Below, piece by piece: positions 1 through 8,130 of a stretch of DNA of 64,000 bases. The stretch lies in contig NZ_BMMT01000013.1 of the NCBI RefSeq assembly GCF_014646075.1, forward strand, positions 1 through 64,000, given 5' to 3'. The notes beneath the pieces are model-generated. The model made no database searches. It was not told where the DNA came from and was given only the letters and a program-made list of their open reading frames with translations. The translations under genes were made by a program, and so were the position numbers. Every line of letters starts with the position of its first letter. Position 1 is the stretch's first letter. This DNA is from Saccharopolyspora thermophila (GTDB lineage: Bacteria; Actinomycetota; Actinomycetes; Mycobacteriales; Pseudonocardiaceae).

Positions 1-308
1 AGAACGCGGTGGCCGCCGGTCTGGCCAGTCGTCTCGAGGTGCAGGTGGCCTACGCGATCGGCAAGGCCGCCCCGGTCGGGCTGTTCGTGGAGACCTTCGG
101 CACCGAGAACGTCGACCCGCTCAAGATTCAGGCGGCCATCAACGAGGTGTTCGACCTGCGCCCGGCGGCGATCATTCGCGACCTGGACCTGCTGCGCCCG
201 ATCTACGCGCAGACCGCGGCCTACGGTCACTTCGGCCGCACCGATGTCGACCTGCCGTGGGAGCGCACCGACCGCGCCGAAGCCCTGAAGGCCGCCGCCA
301 ACGCCTGA
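1..308 (+). CDS. metK: S-adenosylmethionine synthase, C-terminal part (5' end outside window)
   Basis: The open frame enters from the left edge and ends with TGA at 306-308, leaving about 101 codons. The protein reads ...[17 protein letters not shown]... followed by [14 protein letters not shown] and YGHFGR, which are hallmarks of the C-terminal domain of methionine adenosyltransferase, the enzyme that makes SAM from methionine and ATP. The ATP-binding N-terminal two thirds lie outside. A hairpin follows the stop. In actinobacteria metK commonly precedes priA, as here after two intervening genes. Confidence 0.95.
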   Translation, partial: NAVAAGLASRLEVQVAYAIGKAAPVGLFVETFGTENVDPLKIQAAINEVFDLRPAAIIRDLDLLRPIYAQTAAYGHFGRTDVDLPWERTDRAEALKAAANA

Positions 309-321
309 CCGACCACCGCAG

Positions 322-353
322 GAGGCACCCGCGACGCGTTTCGTGGGTGCCTC
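322..353 (+). terminator. Hairpin after metK
   Basis: GAGGCACCC (322-330) pairs perfectly with GGGTGCCTC (345-353) around a 14-nt loop, 14 nt after the metK stop. There is no T-run, which is usual for high-G+C actinobacterial terminators. Confidence 0.7.
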
Positions 354-443
354 GTCGCATCGGTGTCTCCGAGGCGAGCGCAGCTGCTGACACCGTCGGT
401 CGGTTGGTCGTCGGGGGTCCCGTGGCGGCTTACGCTGGTGGGC

Positions 444-1154
444 GTGGGTCCGCCGGCGGATCACTTCGTTCCCTACGGCCCGTCGCACTGGGTGCTCATC
501 GTCCTGCTCGTGGGCGGGTCGGTGGTGGTGGCTGTGTTCGGGCACCGGCACCGCGACGTGGAGCCGGGGTTCCGACGCGGTTTCGCCGGGGTGGTGCTGG
601 CGTTCAACGTGCCGCTGCTGGTGTACCGGCAGTTGCCCGCGCAGTGGGACATCGCCGAGTCGCTGCCGCTGCACCTGTGCGACCTGGCGTGGATGGCGGC
701 CGCGGTCGCGCTGTGGACGCGGCATCCGCTGGCCTACGCGCTCACCTTCTACTGGGGCCTGACGCTGACGCCGCAGGCGATGATCACGCCTGCGCTGGAC
801 GCCCCGGACTTTCCGCACGTGGACTTTGTCGAGTTCTGGGGGCAGCACCTGGTGGTCGTCTGGGCGGCCGCGTACCTGACGTGGGGCGCCGGTCTGCGGC
901 CCACCTGGCGTGAATACTGGTTCGCCGCCGCCGTGACGTGCACGTGGGTCGTCGCGATGCTGGCGTTCAACGCGTGGGCGGGCACCAACTACGGGTTCGT
1001 CAGCGGCAAGCCGGAGAACCCGTCGCTGCTGGACCTGCTGGGGGGCTGGCCGTGGTACCTGTTCGCGGAGGTGGCGCTCGGGCTGGCCGCGTGGGCGCTG
1101 CTGACGTGGCCGTGGACGCGGGTGCGGGCTCAGGGCATGGCGAAGCCCTGCTGA
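444..1154 (+). CDS. TIGR02206/YwaF-type integral membrane protein
   Basis: This is a predicted polytopic membrane protein of about 236 residues with roughly six hydrophobic segments. It has the family hallmarks HFVPYGPSHW near the N-terminus, ESLPLHLCDLAW in the middle and TNYGFVSGKP followed by LLDLLGGWPWY near the C-terminus. That matches the TIGR02206/YwaF family of unknown function. I chose GTG 444 because a -10-like TACGCT (431-436) ends seven bases upstream, which would make a leaderless transcript. An in-frame GTG at 363 would add 27 residues with no visible ribosome binding site. The 3' end overlaps the convergent trmL by 25 bp, so the two transcripts overlap tail to tail. Confidence 0.75.
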   Translation: MGPPADHFVPYGPSHWVLIVLLVGGSVVVAVFGHRHRDVEPGFRRGFAGVVLAFNVPLLVYRQLPAQWDIAESLPLHLCDLAWMAAAVALWTRHPLAYALTFYWGLTLTPQAMITPALDAPDFPHVDFVEFWGQHLVVVWAAAYLTWGAGLRPTWREYWFAAAVTCTWVVAMLAFNAWAGTNYGFVSGKPENPSLLDLLGGWPWYLFAEVALGLAAWALLTWPWTRVRAQGMAKPC

Positions 1155-1585
1155 CGCCACGCCTCGTAGACCGCCACGGCCGCCGAATTGGCCAGATTCA
1201 TCGAGCGGATGCCGGGCAGCATCGGGATCCGCACCTGGAGCGTGGCTGTGTCGAGCACGTCGTCGGGTAGTCCGGTGGACTCGGGGCCGAACAGCAGCAC
1301 GTCGCCCGGCTGGTAGTCGACGGTCTCGTAGGAGCGGTCGGTCTTCGTGGTGAACGCGATGATGCGCTGCGGTCGCAGCGTGCGCCACGCCGAGTCGAGG
1401 TCGGGGTGCACGTGCAGGGCGGCGCGGTCGTGGTAGTCGAGTCCGGCGCGGCGGAGTTTCGCGTCGTCCACGGAGAACCCGAGCGGTTCGATCAGGTGCA
1501 GCGCGCAGCCGGAACCGGCCGCCATCCGGATCGCGTTCCCGGCGTTGCCGGGGATTTCGGGGTGGTAGAAGACGACGTGAAACAC
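1130..1585 (-). CDS. trmL: tRNA (cytidine(34)-2'-O)-methyltransferase, SPOUT class
   Basis: TrmL-type SPOUT enzymes methylate the wobble base of certain leucine tRNAs using SAM. The protein starts with FHVVFYHPEIPGNAGN and has HLIEPLGF, LLFGPESTGLP and IPMLPGIRSMNLANSAAVAVYE, the knotted SAM-binding motifs of the family. At 151 residues it has the usual length. The start GTG 1585 gives the typical VFHVVFY beginning; GTG 1600 would add five residues. An inverted repeat (GTGAAAC 1577-1583 and GTTTCAC 1594-1600) covers the start region and might form a hairpin around the initiation codon. The gene converges with the membrane-protein gene on its 3' side. Confidence 0.9.
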   Translation of the reverse strand: MFHVVFYHPEIPGNAGNAIRMAAGSGCALHLIEPLGFSVDDAKLRRAGLDYHDRAALHVHPDLDSAWRTLRPQRIIAFTTKTDRSYETVDYQPGDVLLFGPESTGLPDDVLDTATLQVRIPMLPGIRSMNLANSAAVAVYEAWRQQGFAMP

Positions 1586-1692
1586 TTGAAATCGTTTCAC
1601 ACCACGGTTCCGCCCGGCGTGCCGGGTGCGCTCGATCGACGCCGGTCGAGAGGCCCGCAACGGACGCTGGCCCGCCGCCCTCGGCCGTACCG

Positions 1693-1722
1693 ACTTCCAG
1701 GTTTGCCCGAATCTGGGAGGGC
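1693..1722. repeat. Palindromic repeat, copy 1
   Basis: CCAGGTT (1697-1703) and AATCTGG (1710-1716) form a hairpin around TGCCCG with one G-T pair. The same unit recurs twice near 19600-19662 and once near 47046. It lies between the priA stop and trmL, on the 5' side of trmL. Confidence 0.7.
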
Positions 1723-1734
1723 TGCGTTCGCCTC

Positions 1735-3765
1735 CTACAGCATGTCCGGGGGGTCGAGGCGGACCTGGAGTTCGGCCGCCTTGCGGGCCGCCCGGACGGC
1801 CTGGGCGGCGTGCAGGGAACTGGCCAGGGCCCGCCCCTCGGCGCGGTCGACCCGGACGATCAGGCGTTCCCGCTCGGCGTTGCCGTCCGCGTCCACCTCG
1901 CCCAGCGGCACCGGGCCGAGGACCTCCGCGGTGGTCGGCAGGTCCGCCGAGTCCAGCAGCGACTCGATCGCCTCCGGAGTCCCGTCCACCGCCGCCACCC
2001 GGCGGGCGGGCGGGAAGCCGAGCTGGTCGCGTTCGGCCAGTTCCAGGGACGCGAACCAGGCGGGATCCCAGCGCACCAGCGCCTGCACCGGTTGCAGCGA
2101 CGAGTCGGCCATGACCACCACCCGGCCGCCGTCGCGGGCCGGACGCACCAGCGCGGCAGCCGCGAACCACAGCCGCAGTGCGGTCTCGGCCGCGCGCAGC
2201 TCCGGGCGGCCCAGCAGGGTGCGGCCGTCGAGCAGCAGCGCCGCCCCGTAGCCGCCCTCGGCCACCGGTTCGGCCCCCGGAGTGGACACGATCAACGCCG
2301 GTTTCGCCGGGACGGACGCGAGCACCTCACCGGCTCCCGAGGTGCGCACGGGCACGTTGCTGAACGCCCGCCCCAGCTCCTCGGCGGTGCGCCCGGCCCC
2401 CACCGCGACCGCGCGCAGCCGCCGCGATCCGCACGACGGGCACCTGAACGCGGCCTCCGCCGCGCCGCACCAGCGGCACGCCGCCGGTTTGGGCACCCCT
2501 CCCTCGCTGCCGCCCGGCAGCGCCAGCGGTCCCGCGCAGCGGCGGCACCGCGCCCGCTCACGGCAGTCGCCGCACGCCAGCGCGGGCACATAGCCCCGCC
2601 TCGGCACCTGCACCAGCACCGGTGCGCCGGCGCCGAGCGCGGCCCGCGCGGCCTCGAACGCCACCGACGGCAGGCGTGCCGCACGGGCCGCCGGGTCGCG
2701 CGCCAGCTGGGTGTCGTCCTCGCCGATCGCGGTCACCCGCGGCGCGGCGGCCCGCACGTCCGACCGGTGCGCGGCGAGTTCGTGCGCCCACCCGGACTCG
2801 GCGAGCAGCGCCGCCTCGGCGGTGCGGGCGAACGCGCCGACGATCAGCGACGCCCCGGCGGCGTGCGCGCGCTGGGTCAGCACGTCGCGGGTGTGCGGGT
2901 AGGGTACCTGGGGGTAGCTGTGCAGCTCGTCGCCGTCGTCCCACACCGCGGCGAAGCCCAGGTCGCGGACCGGCGCGAACATCGCCGCGCGCGTTCCGAT
3001 CACCACGCGCACCGCGCCGCGCAACACGGCCAGCCACCGGTGGTAGCGCTCCGCGGGGGCCAGTTCGGCGGCCAGCGCCACCACGCCCGCCTCGCCGAGC
3101 AGTTCGGTGCAGGCGTGGTGCAGCCGTTGCAGATCCCGGTGGTCGGGGACCACGACGAGGGCACCGCGGCCGGCCGCCGCGGCGGTGGTGGCGGCTTCCG
3201 CGAGCCGGGCGGGCCAGTCCTCGCCGGGCAGCGCCTGCCACACCGCGCGGGCCGGGCGCCCCGCGTGCACGGCCTCCAGGAAGGACGTCCCGTGCTGGTA
3301 GCGGGCCCACGCCTGCGCAGCCGGGCGGGGCGGTGGTGGGCCCGGTTCGCGCGGCGCCGACTTCTCCGCCCCGGCGTGCCGCGGCGGGATGGCCAGCCGC
3401 ACCACGTCGGCGAGCATGCCGCCGTAGCGGGTGGCCACCGCCCGGCACATCTCCAGCAGGTCCGGGGTGAGCACCGGCTCCGGGGACGGCACGCGTTCCA
3501 GCCACGACAGGGTGCCTGGGAACTCCGAGGTCTCGGTGCGCTCCAGCAGGTAGCCGTCGACCAGCTTGCCGCGGAACCGCACCCGCACCCGGCAGCCCGG
3601 CACGGCATCAGCGTCCAACCGGTCGGGCACCTGGTAGTCGAACGGCCGGTCCAGGTGCACCGGCAGCGGGACGTCGACCAGCACGCGGGCCACCGGACGA
3701 CTCGCCGCCGCGGTCCGTTCCGCCGACTTCGCCCCCTTCGGCCGCCGGGGCCCCGCACCTGCCAT
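1735..3765 (-). CDS. priA: Probable primosomal protein N' (PriA-like), helicase motifs degenerate
   Basis: PriA reloads the replisome at stalled forks. The 676-residue protein has the N-terminal 3'-end-binding domain (VDVPLPVHLDRPFDYQVP), a helicase-like core (VVIGTRAAMFAP) and the zinc cluster (ALACGDCRERARCRRCAG...CRWCG...FRCPSCG, about residues 395-450), so the family assignment is firm. The Walker A region reads PGEDWPARLAE rather than GxTGSGKT, and the DEAH position reads VWDDGDELHS. ATP-driven unwinding is therefore unlikely. This degeneracy is known for actinobacterial PriA homologues and suggests a structural or DNA-binding role. The ATG at 3765 has a GAAGAGG-like site just upstream. 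Confidence 0.88.
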   Translation of the reverse strand: MAGAGPRRPKGAKSAERTAAASRPVARVLVDVPLPVHLDRPFDYQVPDRLDADAVPGCRVRVRFRGKLVDGYLLERTETSEFPGTLSWLERVPSPEPVLTPDLLEMCRAVATRYGGMLADVVRLAIPPRHAGAEKSAPREPGPPPPRPAAQAWARYQHGTSFLEAVHAGRPARAVWQALPGEDWPARLAEAATTAAAAGRGALVVVPDHRDLQRLHHACTELLGEAGVVALAAELAPAERYHRWLAVLRGAVRVVIGTRAAMFAPVRDLGFAAVWDDGDELHSYPQVPYPHTRDVLTQRAHAAGASLIVGAFARTAEAALLAESGWAHELAAHRSDVRAAAPRVTAIGEDDTQLARDPAARAARLPSVAFEAARAALGAGAPVLVQVPRRGYVPALACGDCRERARCRRCAGPLALPGGSEGGVPKPAACRWCGAAEAAFRCPSCGSRRLRAVAVGAGRTAEELGRAFSNVPVRTSGAGEVLASVPAKPALIVSTPGAEPVAEGGYGAALLLDGRTLLGRPELRAAETALRLWFAAAALVRPARDGGRVVVMADSSLQPVQALVRWDPAWFASLELAERDQLGFPPARRVAAVDGTPEAIESLLDSADLPTTAEVLGPVPLGEVDADGNAERERLIVRVDRAEGRALASSLHAAQAVRAARKAAELQVRLDPPDML

Positions 3766-3972
3766 GCCTCTTCTCTACCAGAGCGACACGACCCGACCGC
3801 CCACACCACGTCCCCACCAGCAAGGCCGGGCGTCCGCCCGGCCCCACACCCCCAGCGCGGCGGTAACCAGGAAGTCGGTACGGCGTCGAGTCACGGAACC
3901 GGCCCGCACCGGCTCGATCCGGACACACCGGAAGCCCGGATCCAGCGGATCCGGGCTCCTGCGGCGCGGCCG

Positions 3973-5364
3973 TCACTGCGTGCCGGCGGAGTCCTGCATG
4001 GTGGTGCCGGTCGACGGGTTCGTCCGCTGCCCGCCGCCGCCGGGGGACTGGGACTTGCCGGGGGACTGGGACTTGCCGGGGGACTGGGACTTGCCGGGGG
4101 ACTGGGACTGCTGCCCCGGCTCCTCGACGGCCTCCGAATCGGCGTCCGGGGCGGTCCTGGTCAGCGGTTCCCGCTGCTCGGCCGACTCGTCGTCAACCCG
4201 GAGCCTGGCCAGCTCCTTGCCCGCGTCCTTCTCGGGCTGGTCCTTCGGCGCGGGCACGGGCGCGGGCTTGAACGGGACTCCAGCCACGTCCTCGAACTCC
4301 GTCTTCGCCTTGCCGAACTCCTGCTCGGCGACGACGACGGTGCCCTCCGCGCTGCGGGCCGCCGAGTCGGCCATCCGGTGCCGGTTCTCCAGCTCCTGCT
4401 TGGCCTGCCCGGCCTGCTTCTGGTCCGCGTTGGCCTTGAGGACCTCGGTGACCTTGGCGCCGACCTGCTCCTTGGTCTCGTTGGCGAAGTTGCGCAGCTG
4501 CAGCGCCCGGAGCTTCTTGTCGGGGTTGTTCGGGTCGGCGGCGGCCTCCTGCTCCGCCTGGGTGGCGGCCTTGTTCGCCTCGAGGAACTTGGTCTGGGCG
4601 GCGGTCAGCTCGTTCTGCTTCGCGGTGAGGATGCCGGTCAGGCGGTCGTGTTCCTGACCAGCCGCGTCCGCCTTGCCCTTGAGGTCGTTGGCCTTGGCGC
4701 GGGCCTCGGTGGCGGCCTTGCGGGCCTGCTCGACCTTCTCGAAGGCATCCTGGGCCTTCTTGCGGGCCGCCTCGATCCGCGGGTCCACCGGCTTGGGCTG
4801 GGGAGTCGCACCTGGCCCGGCGCCCGGGGCAGGTGCGGTGCCCGCACCCGGGTTCGCGGCGGAACCGGGCGCGACGCCGTATGGCGTGCCCGAGCGGGTG
4901 GTGCCCGGGGTGCTCGGGCCGGAGCGGGACTCGGTCAGCGGGTTGCCCGTGGTGCAGTTGACCGCCGGGTCGCCGCCGGTGTCGGCGAGGACCTCGGTGC
5001 CCTCCGGCAGCACCGCCGGTCGGGGCAGGAAGCGGCCGTCGTCGAAGACGTGCTCGGTCACCGGGGTGTCCGACGGCAACACCTGCGGTCGCAGGCTCGC
5101 CACGAAGTCGGGGAGGTTCGCGGTGCGGATGTGCAGCACCCGCGCCCATCCGGCGGCCATGGTGTCGTTGCTCCGCAGTTCGGTGAGCAGGCCGTCCGCG
5201 TCGCAGACCGACTGGTTGTTCTGCTGGTCGGTCGACGCCAGCAGCGCAGCGGCGCCCTGGCCCGTCCCCAGGCTCGCCCAACCGATGCCGCCGAGCAGCC
5301 CGAGGGCCACCAGACCGGCGATGCCCCGGTGGCGGGTGGCGGTGGGTCGTCCGTCGTTGCGCAT
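3973..5364 (-). CDS. Membrane-anchored or secreted coiled-coil protein with SQSPGK repeats
   Basis: I do not recognise the family. The 463-residue product begins with a short basic stretch and one hydrophobic segment (about residues 14-35), consistent with a signal anchor. A domain of about 100 residues follows (VCDADGLLTELRSND...GWARVLHIRTANLPDFV) with two cysteines. Next come a Pro/Ala/Gly linker and a long charged Ala/Lys/Glu/Gln region (about 185-365) with coiled-coil character. The tail is acidic, with four QSPG units and a Ser/Thr-rich end. ATG 5364 is preceded by AAAGGA at good spacing. The N-terminal domain faces outward if the segment is a type II anchor. It is divergent from the GNAT gene. 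A wall-spanning stalk is a guess. Confidence 0.75.
   Translation of the reverse strand: MRNDGRPTATRHRGIAGLVALGLLGGIGWASLGTGQGAAALLASTDQQNNQSVCDADGLLTELRSNDTMAAGWARVLHIRTANLPDFVASLRPQVLPSDTPVTEHVFDDGRFLPRPAVLPEGTEVLADTGGDPAVNCTTGNPLTESRSGPSTPGTTRSGTPYGVAPGSAANPGAGTAPAPGAGPGATPQPKPVDPRIEAARKKAQDAFEKVEQARKAATEARAKANDLKGKADAAGQEHDRLTGILTAKQNELTAAQTKFLEANKAATQAEQEAAADPNNPDKKLRALQLRNFANETKEQVGAKVTEVLKANADQKQAGQAKQELENRHRMADSAARSAEGTVVVAEQEFGKAKTEFEDVAGVPFKPAPVPAPKDQPEKDAGKELARLRVDDESAEQREPLTRTAPDADSEAVEEPGQQSQSPGKSQSPGKSQSPGKSQSPGGGGQRTNPSTGTTMQDSAGTQ
4042..4109. repeat. 18-bp tandem repeat inside the coiled-coil gene
   Basis: GGGGGACTGGGACTTGCC occurs three times without change (4042-4059, 4060-4077, 4078-4095) plus 14 bases of a fourth unit. 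On the minus strand it encodes GKSQSP units. The exact DNA identity suggests recent slippage and probable copy-number variation between strains. Confidence 0.9.
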
Positions 5365-5555
5365 GTCGTGTCCTTTCGTTGCGAGGTCGGTGACCGGTAT
5401 CGGGCCGACTACCCCAAGGTCCCAACGACGCGGGCCGGGAACGAGGGTGCCGGCCCCCGGACGAACCCCCGAACCGAAAGGGGAGCGCACCCCGGGAAAT
5501 CCGGTGGCGCTGCCCAGCAGCCGCTGGTTTGATCGGTGCGACTCGAGGAGGGGCA

Positions 5556-6104
5556 ATGCTGCTGGAGACGGAGCGGTTGGTGTTGCGGGAGTTGGTTCCG
5601 GGCGACGTCGACGAGGTCTTCGCGCTCTGCAACGACCCCGCGGTCATGCGCTACATCAACGGTGGCGCCGCGGTGTCCCGCGACGAGGTCGTCGCCGAGA
5701 TCATGCCGCGGTTTCTGGCGTACCAGGAGTGCTTCGGCGGACCCGGTACCTGGGCCGCGGTGGAGCGCGACCGCGGCCGGTTCCTGGGGATCTTCATGCT
5801 GCACCCGACCGGGGACGACGCGGAGCTGGGCTACCGCCTGCACCGGGCGGCATGGGGTCGGGGGTTCGCGACCGAGGGCGCCACCGCGCTGGTCCGCGAG
5901 GCGTTCGGCGCCTCGGGCCTGCGCCGCGTCTGGGCCCAGACCATGACCGTCAACCGGGCGTCGCGGCGGGTGCTGGAGAAGACCGGCCTGCGCTACGTGC
6001 GCACGTTCTTCACCGACTGGCCGGAAGGCCCGATCGACGGCTCGGAGCACGGCGACGTCGAGTACGAGGTGACCCGCGAGCAGTGGTCGGCTCGGTACCG
6101 GTAG
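5556..6104 (+). CDS. GNAT-family N-acetyltransferase (RimJ/RimL-like)
   Basis: This is a 182-residue GNAT acetyltransferase of the Acetyltransf_3 type. It begins LLETERLVLRELVPGDVDEV, has the acetyl-CoA loop RAAWGRGFATEGATALV in motif A and ends with NRASRRVLEKTGLRYV, as in proteins that acetylate ribosomal-protein N-termini or small amines. The substrate cannot be read from the sequence. ATG 5556 follows a strong GAGGAGGGG at 5546-5554 and gives the canonical start. It is divergent from the secreted coiled-coil gene and may have its own promoter in the 190-bp gap. Confidence 0.88.
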   Translation: MLLETERLVLRELVPGDVDEVFALCNDPAVMRYINGGAAVSRDEVVAEIMPRFLAYQECFGGPGTWAAVERDRGRFLGIFMLHPTGDDAELGYRLHRAAWGRGFATEGATALVREAFGASGLRRVWAQTMTVNRASRRVLEKTGLRYVRTFFTDWPEGPIDGSEHGDVEYEVTREQWSARYR

Positions 6105-6225
6105 GGCCACGGGCCGAACGGCTCGGCGCGCGCTGCCCCCGAGGGAACGCGCACTGCGCGGGAGCGCGGCCGCGGGGATGGTGGGCCGGTAGGGTGAGCG
6201 GCGTTGTTGATCTGTGGAGGTGGCA

Positions 6226-8022
6226 ATGCCCACAAGGCTTGTTCGACTCGCGCTGGGCGTGATCACGTCCTGCGGCCTGGTCGCGCCGATGGCGCACACC
6301 GCGTCCGCGGCACCCCCGGTGGAACCGCCCAAGCAGGCCGAAGCGGTCGGCTACGGTGGCGCCGTCTCCAGCGTCGATCCCTACGCGACCCAGATCGGCA
6401 TCGACGTGCTCCGGCGCGGCGGTACCGCGGCTGACGCCGCGGTCGCGGTCGCGGCGGCGCTGGGCGTGACGGAGCCGTACTCGGCCGGGATCGGCGGCGG
6501 TGGCTTCTTCGTGCACTACGACGCCCGGACCGGGAAGGTCGAGACCATCGACGGGCGCGAGACCGCACCCGCCAGCGCACGCGAGGACATGTTCCTGGAG
6601 AACGGCAAACCGATCCCGTTCGACGAGGCGGTCACCAGCGGTCTCGGCGTCGGCGTGCCCGGCACCCCGATGACCTGGCAGGAGGCTCTGCGGCGGTGGG
6701 GCACGAAGGATCTCGCCGAGGTCCTGCGCCCGGCCGAGCAGCTTGCGCGCCGCGGGTTCGTCGTCGACGAGACGTTCCGCCGGCAGACCGAGGAGAACCG
6801 GGACCGCTTCAACGCCTTCCCGGCCACCCGCACGCTGTTCATGCCCGGTGGCGAGCTGCCGGAGGTCGGCAGCGTGCTGCGCAACCCCGACCTCGCCGAC
6901 ACCTACCACGTCCTGGGCACGCGCGGCATCGACGCGCTCTACGACGGTGAGATCGGCGCGGACATCGTCCGCACCGTCACCAACCCGCCGGTCGACCCGG
7001 CCGTGCAGCGCACCGTGCGCCCGGGCGGGATGACCGCCGACGACCTGCGCGCCTACCGCACCGAGGAGCGGGAGCCGACGCACCTCACCTACCGCGGGCT
7101 CGACGTCTACGGCATGGCGCCGGCCAGCTCCGGCGGTACCACGGTCGGCGAGGCGCTGAACATCCTGGAGCGCAGCGACCTGTCCCACCTGGACAAGACC
7201 GCGTACCTGCACCGCTACCTGGAGGCCAGCAAGATCGCCTTCGCCGACCGCAACCGCTGGGTCGGCGACCCGGCCTTCTCCGACGTGCCCACCGCAGGCC
7301 TGACCAGCCAGGAGTTCGCCGACTCCCGGGAATGCCTGATCGCCGACGACGCGGTGCTGCCGGCGCCGGTGGCACCCGGTGACCCGAACGATCCGCAGGG
7401 CTGCCAACCGCGCACGGAGCAGGGCGCCGAGCCGTACGAGGGCCCGAACACCACGCATCTGACCGTGGCCGACCGCTGGGGCAACGTGGTGTCCTACACC
7501 CTGACCATCGAGCAGACCGGCGGCAGCGGCATCGTGGTGCCCGGTCGCGGTTTCCTGCTCAACAACGAGCTGACCGACTTCAACTTCACCCCGGTCACGC
7601 CCGGCCAGCCCGACCCGAACCTGCCGGCCCCGGGCAAGCGCCCGCGCAGCTCGATGAGCCCGACGATCGTGCTGCAGGACGGCAAGCCGCTGCTGGCGGT
7701 CGGCAGCCCCGGCGGCGCCACCATCATCACCACCGTCCTGCAGGTGCTCACCGGCCGCCTGGACCGCGGTATGCCGCTGGTGGACGCCATCGCCGAACCG
7801 CGGGCGTCGCAGCGCAACGCGGCCCAGACCGAGGCGGAGCCGGGCTTTGTGGCGCAGCCGGAGGCGGAGAAGCTGCGCGCCATCGGCCACCAGTTCAAGA
7901 CGGTGACGGAGATCGGCGCGGCCACCGGAGTGGAGCGTCTGGCGGACGGCCGCTGGATCGCGGCGGCGGAGCGGGAACGCCGCGGCGGCGGTAGTGCGGC
8001 CGTCGTCGCTTCCCTCCGCTGA
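6226..8022 (+). CDS. ggt: Gamma-glutamyltransferase (secreted precursor)
   Basis: Gamma-glutamyltranspeptidase cleaves the gamma-glutamyl bond of glutathione-type thiols outside the cytoplasm. The 598-residue precursor has a signal peptide ending near TASA-APP (about residue 29). The large-subunit motifs GGTAADAAVAVAAALGV and GIGGGGFF are present, and the autoprocessing site is NTTHLTV, where Thr409 is the expected nucleophile of the small subunit. SPGGATI supplies the oxyanion region. ATG 6226 follows GTGGAGG; a TAGGGT box at 6190-6195 is a plausible -10. In actinomycetes that use mycothiol or ergothioneine rather than glutathione, the real substrate is open. A bidirectional terminator follows. 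Confidence 0.93.
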   Translation: MPTRLVRLALGVITSCGLVAPMAHTASAAPPVEPPKQAEAVGYGGAVSSVDPYATQIGIDVLRRGGTAADAAVAVAAALGVTEPYSAGIGGGGFFVHYDARTGKVETIDGRETAPASAREDMFLENGKPIPFDEAVTSGLGVGVPGTPMTWQEALRRWGTKDLAEVLRPAEQLARRGFVVDETFRRQTEENRDRFNAFPATRTLFMPGGELPEVGSVLRNPDLADTYHVLGTRGIDALYDGEIGADIVRTVTNPPVDPAVQRTVRPGGMTADDLRAYRTEEREPTHLTYRGLDVYGMAPASSGGTTVGEALNILERSDLSHLDKTAYLHRYLEASKIAFADRNRWVGDPAFSDVPTAGLTSQEFADSRECLIADDAVLPAPVAPGDPNDPQGCQPRTEQGAEPYEGPNTTHLTVADRWGNVVSYTLTIEQTGGSGIVVPGRGFLLNNELTDFNFTPVTPGQPDPNLPAPGKRPRSSMSPTIVLQDGKPLLAVGSPGGATIITTVLQVLTGRLDRGMPLVDAIAEPRASQRNAAQTEAEPGFVAQPEAEKLRAIGHQFKTVTEIGAATGVERLADGRWIAAAERERRGGGSAAVVASLR

Positions 8023-8037
8023 CCCGGGACCGCTACG

Positions 8038-8069
8038 GGGCACCTCCGACCTTCCGGCCGGAGGTGCCC
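8038..8069. terminator. Bidirectional terminator between ggt and the DUF4231 gene
   Basis: GGGCACCTCCG (8038-8048) and CGGAGGTGCCC (8059-8069) form a perfect 11-bp stem with a 10-nt loop between two convergent genes. Confidence 0.85.
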
Positions 8070-8130
8070 TTCCGGCTGGCGCTCCGGACGACGGCCGGAG
8101 GAACCGGAGCAGCCGACCGCGGCCCTGGCC

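Noticed and set aside
4042-4109. Possible CRISPR or minisatellite array
   Set aside because: The 18-bp units are directly adjacent without spacers and keep the reading frame of a protein, so this is a coding tandem repeat.
1810-5532. Very long plus-strand open frame (about 1240 codons)
   Set aside because: It runs antisense to priA and the coiled-coil gene, is Arg/Gly/His-rich, has no domain I recognise, and arises from the lack of stops in the alternative frames of high-G+C DNA.
6010-8043. Minus-strand open frame opposite ggt
   Set aside because: The plus strand encodes an intact gamma-glutamyltransferase with signal peptide; the antisense product has no motif.
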